Assembly (NCBI RefSeq): GCF_003851885.1
Contig: NZ_BHZE01000008.1
Coordinates: 1-64,000 of the forward strand
Reading direction: 5' to 3'
DNA length: 64,000 nucleotides
From: Thermaurantimonas aggregans
Lineage (GTDB): Bacteria; Bacteroidota; Bacteroidia; Flavobacteriales; Schleiferiaceae
Position numbers and translations under genes: made by a program. The notes below the pieces were generated by a model that saw only the letters and a program-made list of their open reading frames with translations, had not been told where the DNA came from and searched no databases. Shown one piece after another: positions 56,955-64,000 of this stretch (the stretch's first letter is position 1; each line of letters starts with the position of its first letter).

Positions 56955-58874
56955 ATGATGAACTTTCGAATATCATCGCCCGAACAGTATGAAGTAACCT
57001 ACCGCCGTAGCGTAGAAGACCCTGAAGGCTTCTGGGATCAAATTGCAAAAGAATACCACTGGTTTGAACCCTGGCATAAAACCCTCGAATGGGAATTTTA
57101 CACGCCTTCGGTCAAGTGGTTTATTGGAGGCAAAACAAACATCACGTACAACTGCCTAGACCGCCATTTGAAAAAGCGCGGCAACAAACTCGCCCTTATT
57201 TGGGAACCGAATGACCCAAAGGAAAAATTTGTGCGTCTTACGTATCGCGAACTGTATGAACGTGTAAATCAATATGCCAATGTGCTAAAGCGCAACGGAA
57301 TAAAGAAAGGAGACCGCGTGGCAATTTACATGCCCATGATTCCTGAGCTGGCTATCGCTGTACTGGCTTGTGCGCGCATTGGTGCTGTGCATTCGGTTGT
57401 ATTTGCTGGCTTCTCAGCAGTTTCACTAGCCGATAGAATTAAAGATGCCGGAGCAGTGGCCGTTCTCACCAGCGACGGGCTTAACCGCGGTGCCAAGCAA
57501 ATACCAGTAAAACGTGTAGTGGACGAAGCAATCGCTATGGGATGCGACACCGTGAAACGTGTAATTGTAACCGAACGCCTTGGCTGGGCTGTAAATATGG
57601 TGGAAGGTCGCGATGTGTGGCTTCACGAAGAACTACAGCATGTTGGCAAAGAATGTCCTCCCGAACCTATGGATTCTGAAGACATGCTCTTTATCCTCTA
57701 CACCTCAGGCTCTACTGGCAAGCCCAAGGGTGTGGTTCACACAGTAGGCGGATACATGGTGTATGCAGGTTATACCTTTCTGAACGCCTTTCAGTACGAA
57801 GAGTCAGACGTTTTCTGGTGCACAGCTGATGTAGGTTGGATTACAGGGCACACATACCTCATCTATGGCCCACTGCTCAACGGTGCAACTACCTTAATGT
57901 TTGAAGGTGTACCCACCTACCCCGATGCAGGTCGCTTTTGGCAAGTCATTGACAAATACGGCGTTAACATCTTTTACACTGCCCCCACAGCTATTCGATC
58001 GCTGATGGCAGCAGGGCTCGATCACGTACTTTCCTACTCGCTCGACTCCTTGCGCGTGCTCGGCTCTGTAGGAGAACCCATCAACGAAGAAGCCTGGAAC
58101 TGGTACCATATTCACGTGGGCAAGGAGCGCTGCCCTGTAATTGATACCTGGTGGCAGACAGAAACCGGCGGCATCATGATATCGGCTCTTGCCGGCATTT
58201 CCAAACTCAAACCTGCCCATGCCGGACAACCCTTGCCCGGAATTCAGCCAGTGTTGCTCGATGCCGATGGACGCGAAATCGAAGGAAACGACGTAGAAGG
58301 TTACCTCTGCATCAAGCACCCATGGCCAAGTATGCTGCGTACTACCTTCGGAGACCACGAGCGCTGTCGTCAGACCTATTTCTCAGCTTTTAAAGGGTAT
58401 TACTTTACCGGCGATGGTGCCCGTCGCGATGAAAATGGCCTCTATCGCATCATCGGCCGTGTAGACGATGTGATTAATGTAAGCGGACACCGATTTGGTA
58501 CTGCTGAAATCGAAAATGCAATAAACCTATGCAAAAAAGTTGTAGAATCAGCTGTAGTAGGCTACCCACACGAAATCAAAGGCCAAGGCATCTACGCCTT
58601 TGTAGTTACAGCTGAGCCAGTAACAAATCCCGACCTGGTAGAAGCTGAAATCATCGAATCGGTAGTAGCGGCTATTGGCAAGATCGCCCGTCCAGACAAA
58701 ATTCAATTTGTATCAGGCTTGCCTAAAACGCGCTCAGGCAAGATTATGCGTCGCATCCTGCGCAAGGTGGCCGAGGGTGACATCAGCAATTTGGGCGATA
58801 CCACAACCCTACTCGATCCGGCAGTTGTCGACGAAATAATCGAAGGAGCAAAGACAGTGAAAGTAAGTCAATAA
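56955..58874 (+). CDS. acs: Acetyl-CoA synthetase (AMP-forming)
   Basis: Activates acetate with ATP and CoA to acetyl-CoA. The 639 residues hold the adenylation motifs YTSGSTGKPKGVVHT, DTWWQTETGG, and YFTGDGARRDENGLYRIIGRVDDVINVSGHRFG split over two lines, with the catalytic and acetylation-regulated Lys in LPKTRSGKIMRRILRK near residue 600. It is the last gene of the operon that starts at the porin, 26 bases after the response regulator, so uptake, sensing and activation of acetate are co-located. Start may be either of two adjacent ATGs. Confidence 0.95.
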   Translation: MMNFRISSPEQYEVTYRRSVEDPEGFWDQIAKEYHWFEPWHKTLEWEFYTPSVKWFIGGKTNITYNCLDRHLKKRGNKLALIWEPNDPKEKFVRLTYRELYERVNQYANVLKRNGIKKGDRVAIYMPMIPELAIAVLACARIGAVHSVVFAGFSAVSLADRIKDAGAVAVLTSDGLNRGAKQIPVKRVVDEAIAMGCDTVKRVIVTERLGWAVNMVEGRDVWLHEELQHVGKECPPEPMDSEDMLFILYTSGSTGKPKGVVHTVGGYMVYAGYTFLNAFQYEESDVFWCTADVGWITGHTYLIYGPLLNGATTLMFEGVPTYPDAGRFWQVIDKYGVNIFYTAPTAIRSLMAAGLDHVLSYSLDSLRVLGSVGEPINEEAWNWYHIHVGKERCPVIDTWWQTETGGIMISALAGISKLKPAHAGQPLPGIQPVLLDADGREIEGNDVEGYLCIKHPWPSMLRTTFGDHERCRQTYFSAFKGYYFTGDGARRDENGLYRIIGRVDDVINVSGHRFGTAEIENAINLCKKVVESAVVGYPHEIKGQGIYAFVVTAEPVTNPDLVEAEIIESVVAAIGKIARPDKIQFVSGLPKTRSGKIMRRILRKVAEGDISNLGDTTTLLDPAVVDEIIEGAKTVKVSQ

Positions 58875-58909
58875 ATCTTTATTACTGAATGAATATCAAA
58901 TAATTAAAA

Positions 58910-58945
58910 ATAAGGCCGTCGATAGTGGCGGCCTTTTCTCTTTTT
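58910..58945. terminator. Terminator between acs and dnaE
   Basis: aaggccg (58912-58918) and cggcctt (58929-58935) form a stem with a ten-base loop and a T-rich tail. The symmetry allows it to serve convergent dnaE as well. Confidence 0.8.
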
Positions 58946-59003
58946 AAACAGCGTTTAAATCTTCGAGCTGTCTGTTTAACTGTACTAGAGTTAAATTTTG
59001 ATT

Positions 59004-62000
59004 TCAATTGAGAAATACCTTCAAATCAGGTATTTGAGAGAGCTCGTACACGATAGCTCGATTGATTTTTACTTTCATCTTAGAAAGGGTATGAACACTA
59101 ATCCCCGAATTATCATCTTCGATAATAAAGCGCAAGGCCTTGTCTCCTGGATTTTTAGAAAGGGTTTTGTACACGCTCGCAATCACATCTTCTTCAAGAC
59201 TTTCAGGATTGACATAGATGTTCAATCGCTGAGCCTTAGCGCTCAGTTCAGTTACAGGTTCGATGTTGGTAATATCGATGTAAGGTTGCCCGACTTGACC
59301 GTCGTTTCGTTGAAAAGGTGGTTTTATAAGTGCAGTAACCAGCACTACCTGAGCGTTTTGTACAAAGTGGCCAAATTTATTGTATGCCTGACTGCGCAAT
59401 CTAAACGTATAGGTACCCTCGTAATCCATGAGTTCGAAACGACAGGTACGCTCGCCATTCCGGTCTTCGTCGAGAATGTAATTATTCACAATTCCAAGCA
59501 CTCGTATTTCCTGGTTTACAAAATTTTCGAGCTCTGCCAGCGCTGCAGTGGTAGTGTTGGCAAAACTTTGAAATTCAATTCTGTAATCGTCTAAGGGATG
59601 CCCTGAAAGATACAGACCATTGATTTCAGCTTCGCGTTGTAAGGCATAGTAAGTAGACCATGGCTCTGCCGAAGGTATTGCAGGCTTTTGTATGCTCTCG
59701 CTCATCAGGTCGCCAAAGAGCGACATCTGCGCCTGCGCCATGGCATTTTTAAAGGATTGGCCGTACTTGAGAAGCGTTTCGATGAAAGACTTGCCGTCTC
59801 CTCCCTCAAAGAAAGTTGCTCTATGACATTCCGAAAAATCGTCGAAAGCCCCACCTAATGCCAGCGATTCCATCACCTTCTTGTTAATGGTGCGCTGATC
59901 TACCCTTTCTACAAAGTCAAAAATGGACTTAAAAGGCCCGCCTTTTTGGCGCTCTTCGATGATGTTTTGCGCGGCACCTTCGCCCACACCTTTCATTCCG
60001 GCGAGTCCAAAGCGTATTTCGCCGTTGGCGTTCACTGAGAAGTTCATATCACTTTCGTTCACGCTCGGGCCGAGAATGGGAATTTTATGCCGGCGACAGT
60101 CTTCCATGTAAAAGCTTATGGTCTTAACGTCGTTTTGATAATGTGTAATGGTGGAAGCCATAAACTCTGCCGGATAGTGTGCCTTCAGATAGGCAGTTTG
60201 CACTGCGAGCACCGCATAACACGTAGCATGCGATTTGTTGAACGCGTAAGAGGCAAAAGCCTCCCAGTCAGTCCAGATTTTTTCCAATTTATCGATAGGA
60301 AAACCCTTGGCTGAGGCCTGGTCTATGAACTTAGGCTTCATCTTGTCGAGCACGGCTTTCTGCTTTTTACCCATTGCCTTGCGCAAGACGTCAGCCTCGC
60401 CCTTGGTGAAGCCAGCTAATTTTTGTGAAAGCAGCATCACCTGCTCTTGATACACGGTTACACCATAAGTCTCACGGAGATACTCCTCCATTTCTGGCAG
60501 ATCGTACTCGATAGGCTTTCGGCCATGCTTGCGGTCGATAAAGTCAGGGATGTATTCCATCGGGCCGGGCCTATAAAGCGCTACCATCGCGATTATATCT
60601 TCGAAGGTAGTAGGTCGTAACTGTCGTAAATACTTCTGCATACCTGGCGATTCCAGCTGGAATACCCCGATTGTATCACCCGTTTGGAAAATACGCTCAT
60701 ATGTAATTGGGTCGTCGAGAGGAATTTGATCGGGATCGATGTCGATGCCGAAGCGCTTTTTAATCATCCTACATGCGTCTTTAATGATGGTTAGGGTCTT
60801 CAGCCCAAGGAAGTCCATCTTAAGCAGGCCGGCAGATTCCACAATGTTGTTGTCAAACTGGGTACACCACATGTCTGAATCTTTGGCGCGAGCTACCGGC
60901 ACCAGATTTCGCACATCGGTAGGTGTAATGATGACTCCACAGGCATGAATACCTGTGTTTCGAAGAGCACCTTCGAGCTTCTCAGCCATGCGCAGCACTT
61001 TGCCTTCGAGCTTATCAGAGTTGTAGAGTTGTCGTATTTCCAAAGCGCCGGGCAGCTCGTTGCTTCGCAAGCGCTCTCGTAGGTCTTTTTCGTCGATTTT
61101 AAAGAGCTCACTCAAGGAAAGCGACGAAGGCACTTTTTTCGAAAGCGCATTGACCTCTGAGGGAGAAAGTCCCAGCACACGACCACAGTCGCGCACAGAG
61201 CTCTTGGCCGCCATTGTGCCATAAGTTATAATTTGGGCCACCTGATTGGCTCCATATTTATCCATTACGTATTTGATAACTTTTTCTCGGCCTTCGTCGT
61301 CGAAGTCCGTATCGATATCGGGCAAGCTCACGCGTTCCGGATTGAGAAAGCGCTCAAAAAGCAAGTTGTACTTAATGGGATCGACATTGGTAATGCCAAT
61401 GCAATACGCCACTGCCGAACCGGCTGCCGAACCTCTACCCGGCCCCACAATTACTCCCATCTCACGTGCTGCCCTACAAAAGTCACTCACGATCAAAAAG
61501 TATCCAGGATAGCCGGTCTTTTCAATAGTTTCGAGCTCAAAGTCGAGCCTCTCGCGTATTTCGTCGGTCAAAACTGGATAGCGCTTCTTAGCTCCTTGGT
61601 AGGTCAAGTAGCGCAAGTAGCGATTTTCCCCGCGCTTTCCACCGTCTTTTTCGTCTTCCGGATCTTTGAATTCATCCGGTATTTCAAATTTAGGTAAAAG
61701 CACCTCGCGCTTTAGGTCGTAATTCTCTACTTTTTCGGCGATCTCAGCCAGGTTGTAAAGTGCCTCAGGCAGGTCAGCGTACAGTTCTGCCATCTCATCG
61801 GGTGTACGGAAATAATAGGAATTTACCGTGTAGCCGAAGCGAAAACCCCTCCCCTTGCCAATCGGGTTTGACACCAGATTTCCATCGCGCACACAAATGA
61901 GGGCATCGAGCAGTTCAAACTCATCTGGGTTCAAGTAAAAATTGTTGTTAGTGGCTACCACTTTTACACCGTGCTCGCGTGCCAATTCGAGCATTATTTG

Positions 62001-63329
62001 GTTTACGTGTTGCTCCTCCTCCAATCCATGGCGATTCAGCTGTATGTAAAAATCATCGCCAAACTGTTCCTTCCACCAGAGCAAAGCCTCTTCAGCAGCT
62101 TTTTTTCCTTGGCTTAATATCAGTTGAGGTATTTCGCCTTGTAGTGTCCCTGACAAGGCAATCAGATGCTCTTTATATAGCGAGATGTGTTTCTTATCAA
62201 TTCGGGGATTGTAGTAAAAGCCTTCTGTGTTGGCTATCGACACCAACTTCGAAAGATTTGCATAGCCAGATTTGTTCTTAGCATAGAGCACAATACGCGG
62301 GTTTCGCTCGTGGTATGCTTTGGCAGTTATGTCGTTCACCAGTTCGAGCTCACAACCGATGATGCCTTTTATTTTCTGATCATCAGGCCTGCTGGTATTT
62401 ATCTCTTTAAGTTTTGACATAAACTGAAATGCTGCCATCATATTCCCCGTGTCGGCTATTCCTACTGCGGGCAAATTCATCTCAGCTGCCTTTTGAACCA
62501 GATCGCTCACCTCAATGGTCGATGAGAGAATGGAAAACCGGGACTTGTTGAAGAGGTGAAAAAACCCTCCCAATTTTCCAGCATCCACGGTGGCTATAGT
62601 TTCTGGCTCAACTACCACAGGTGCTGTTGATACCTCTGCACTTGCCTTTTTCAGGCTCTGGTGCGTCAAGCCCCAAAGTGCAAAGGGTTGAGGCTTGTAC
62701 TTTAAGAATTCATTTAAATACCCCTTTGGCTTATTCAGCTGAAGCTCAGAATAGTGTTTACGTCGAATTAGCTCGAAGAAGCAGCGAGCCGTAGCCTCTA
62801 CATCGGCTGTAGCGTTGTGTGCCTCTGCAAAGGTTTCACCAAACAAGTAGGTGTACAGCTCTGTAAGGTTCGGAAATTTAAACTTCCCCCCCTTGCCGCC
62901 GGGCAATTTAGTGAGTAGAGCCGTTGCTTCATCGCAAGTATCTAGGCGCTTTTTAGAGGTGAGCAGCTCGTAGTTAAACCCATATCGGTAGAGCTCAGAG
63001 GCAATTACGTTGATGTCAAACTGAAGGTTGTGACCGGCAATTACATCTGCTTTTGCCAAAACGTCTAAAAACTTTTGGTACACTTCTAGGGCTGGCTTAC
63101 CTACCCTTCGGGCTAATTCGGTAGAAATGCCGTGCACGCGCTCCGCATCGTAGGGCACCTCCCAGTCATCGGGATAGATAATTATGCCCTGGTGTTCCAG
63201 CAGATTGCCCCATTCGTCATGAAGCTGCCAAGCTATCTGCACTACACGCGGCCAATTGTCGAGCTGCGTAATTGGCGCGTCCCATCTTTTAGGAAATCCT
63301 GTGGTTTCGGTATCAAAAATGAGAAACAT
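59004..63329 (-). CDS. dnaE: DNA polymerase III alpha subunit with N-terminal DnaQ-type exonuclease
   Basis: 1441 residues. Residues 1-190 are a DEDDh exonuclease: FDTETTG (D6, E8), GHNLQFD (D105) and HNATADVEAT (H171, D176), all catalytic residues kept. From about 255 the C-family polymerase begins with a PHP domain whose metal ligands are degraded: the usual HLHTHS reads HLFNKS (258-263), and the usual DHGNM reads DTGNM. The polymerase centre is intact (GPGRGSAAGS, LPDIDTDFDDEGR), as are the fingers, the beta-binding region and an OB fold. The replicative polymerase thus appears to carry its own proofreader, with PHP activity lost. Confidence 0.94.
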   Translation of the reverse strand: MFLIFDTETTGFPKRWDAPITQLDNWPRVVQIAWQLHDEWGNLLEHQGIIIYPDDWEVPYDAERVHGISTELARRVGKPALEVYQKFLDVLAKADVIAGHNLQFDINVIASELYRYGFNYELLTSKKRLDTCDEATALLTKLPGGKGGKFKFPNLTELYTYLFGETFAEAHNATADVEATARCFFELIRRKHYSELQLNKPKGYLNEFLKYKPQPFALWGLTHQSLKKASAEVSTAPVVVEPETIATVDAGKLGGFFHLFNKSRFSILSSTIEVSDLVQKAAEMNLPAVGIADTGNMMAAFQFMSKLKEINTSRPDDQKIKGIIGCELELVNDITAKAYHERNPRIVLYAKNKSGYANLSKLVSIANTEGFYYNPRIDKKHISLYKEHLIALSGTLQGEIPQLILSQGKKAAEEALLWWKEQFGDDFYIQLNRHGLEEEQHVNQIMLELAREHGVKVVATNNNFYLNPDEFELLDALICVRDGNLVSNPIGKGRGFRFGYTVNSYYFRTPDEMAELYADLPEALYNLAEIAEKVENYDLKREVLLPKFEIPDEFKDPEDEKDGGKRGENRYLRYLTYQGAKKRYPVLTDEIRERLDFELETIEKTGYPGYFLIVSDFCRAAREMGVIVGPGRGSAAGSAVAYCIGITNVDPIKYNLLFERFLNPERVSLPDIDTDFDDEGREKVIKYVMDKYGANQVAQIITYGTMAAKSSVRDCGRVLGLSPSEVNALSKKVPSSLSLSELFKIDEKDLRERLRSNELPGALEIRQLYNSDKLEGKVLRMAEKLEGALRNTGIHACGVIITPTDVRNLVPVARAKDSDMWCTQFDNNIVESAGLLKMDFLGLKTLTIIKDACRMIKKRFGIDIDPDQIPLDDPITYERIFQTGDTIGVFQLESPGMQKYLRQLRPTTFEDIIAMVALYRPGPMEYIPDFIDRKHGRKPIEYDLPEMEEYLRETYGVTVYQEQVMLLSQKLAGFTKGEADVLRKAMGKKQKAVLDKMKPKFIDQASAKGFPIDKLEKIWTDWEAFASYAFNKSHATCYAVLAVQTAYLKAHYPAEFMASTITHYQNDVKTISFYMEDCRRHKIPILGPSVNESDMNFSVNANGEIRFGLAGMKGVGEGAAQNIIEERQKGGPFKSIFDFVERVDQRTINKKVMESLALGGAFDDFSECHRATFFEGGDGKSFIETLLKYGQSFKNAMAQAQMSLFGDLMSESIQKPAIPSAEPWSTYYALQREAEINGLYLSGHPLDDYRIEFQSFANTTTAALAELENFVNQEIRVLGIVNNYILDEDRNGERTCRFELMDYEGTYTFRLRSQAYNKFGHFVQNAQVVLVTALIKPPFQRNDGQVGQPYIDITNIEPVTELSAKAQRLNIYVNPESLEEDVIASVYKTLSKNPGDKALRFIIEDDNSGISVHTLSKMKVKINRAIVYELSQIPDLKVFLN

Positions 63330-63682
63330 CTGAAAGTCAGTATTTTTTATATATAAAATTGAAAATCAATTATATCGATTAATATAAGACTTTCCCGCGT
63401 GAAGCGAGGTAAAGATTTTTCAACACCTGTTAAATCTGTTTTTTCATGAAAACGAAGCCAATACTTGCGATGAACTTTCAGGCCACATTTCGCACAAAAA
63501 ACATTCAAATTCTTAGGATTATGAGCAACACAATATTTTAAAATTCATTCGAATACTTCAAGTGTATTAAAACATAAAAATCCTTTCTAACGCTTGAAGA
63601 GACTGTGCCTACCTTCCATTTTATGGCATTGTGTAATCTTTTATGAAAATGTAAATTACTTACGTTCAAAAGCCACCTTTTT
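63330..63682. other. AT-rich intergenic region upstream of dnaE
   Basis: About 350 bases between the dnaE start and the 3' end of the channel gene, both on the minus strand. A 32-codon plus-strand frame near 63447 is not supported. No clear hairpin terminator or promoter pair was recognised. Confidence 0.4.
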
Positions 63683-64000
63683 TTAACTTCTCGCTAAAGA
63701 TCGAAAATCCGTACCTGTGGGATTTTGAAACAGTTCCAAATCAAAATACCGCACAGCTGCGATCAAGTGGTCGAAAATATCAGCTTGTAGCGTTTCGTAC
63801 TCGAGCAGGGCGGTATGTGTAGTAAAGCAATAAATCTCCAGAGGCAGACCATTTTCAGTAGGCTGCATATGCCGAACCAGTATTGGCTCAGCCGTTGATA
63901 TATCGGGTTTACTTCGAATGTAGGCTAGGGCATACTGCCTGAATACACCGAGATTTGTCATTTGCCGGCCATTGATGGGGTGCGATGTATCGATGTTGTT
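63683..64000 (-). CDS. Mechanosensitive ion channel, YbdG/MscS type (C-terminal part)
   Basis: The last 105 residues of a gene that continues beyond the right edge; the frame is open to base 64000, so the ATG at 63961 is internal. NNIDTSHPINGRQMTNLG, VRHMQPTENGLPLEIYCFT and DIFDHLIAAVRYFDLELFQNP match the cytoplasmic C-terminal domain of YbdG-like miniconductance channels, which release solutes on osmotic downshock. Confidence 0.85.
   Translation of the reverse strand, partial: NNIDTSHPINGRQMTNLGVFRQYALAYIRSKPDISTAEPILVRHMQPTENGLPLEIYCFTTHTALLEYETLQADIFDHLIAAVRYFDLELFQNPTGTDFRSLARS

Noticed and set aside
63447-63545. 32-codon plus-strand frame upstream of dnaE
   Set aside because: Too short, no promoter or partner gene, and nothing recognisable in the product.

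Overview
The window comes from a member of the Bacteroidota, probably near Flavobacteriales; I cannot place the genus. The evidence is type IX secretion (a plug protein and C-terminal sorting domains with a YPNP motif), starts without a Shine-Dalgarno sequence but with A/C-rich leaders, -7 boxes of the form TAnnTTTG, a fused alpha/beta 2-oxoacid dehydrogenase E1, and a DnaE polymerase with an N-terminal exonuclease.

Layout. 1-2232: serine biosynthesis (serC-serA). 2233-8353: AT-rich accessory stretch on the minus strand. It holds two small exported proteins that look intact and three damaged genes: a membrane protein with two in-frame TGA codons, a GH16 glucanase whose sorting domain is cut by TAA, and a fibre/S74-like surface protein with a frameshift and a TAA. 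8823-13337: proline dehydrogenase, a glycosyltransferase and cytochrome bd oxidase (cydAB). 13444-23763: housekeeping (folD, ffh, aroA, oxoacid dehydrogenase E1, T9SS plug protein, Sua5/YciO-type protein, tRNA-Ser, cca), with two copies of a GC-rich structured repeat that each follow a gene in the same sense. 23898-27863: three small envelope genes, a Fur/Zur-type repressor divergent from a His-rich lipoprotein across a palindrome, and galE.

28012-34975 is the most interesting part. It is a tight plus-strand cluster with a PqqD-like protein, an ATP-grasp ligase, a PLP decarboxylase-like enzyme, a urea-transporter/M23-peptidase fusion, a TPR plus outer-membrane-barrel protein and a TPR protein. 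A 36-residue ORF precedes it. The set looks like a complete pathway for making or modifying, and perhaps exporting, a peptide-like or amino-acid-derived product. I know of no described function for it.

35075-49306: a peptide-type ABC ATPase, an SCO1 copper chaperone, UDP-glucuronate decarboxylase, a 1615-residue T9SS surface protein, sulfide:quinone oxidoreductase under a perfect CRP/FNR-type palindrome, gyrB, an OsmC protein and sucD. 49507-58874: an acetate-type operon (orphan transposase-like DNA-binding protein, porin, DUF4212 protein, Na+/solute symporter, small membrane protein, symporter-like sensor kinase, response regulator, acs). 59004-64000: dnaE with the exonuclease fusion and a decayed PHP site, then the 3' end of a mechanosensitive channel gene that runs off the window.
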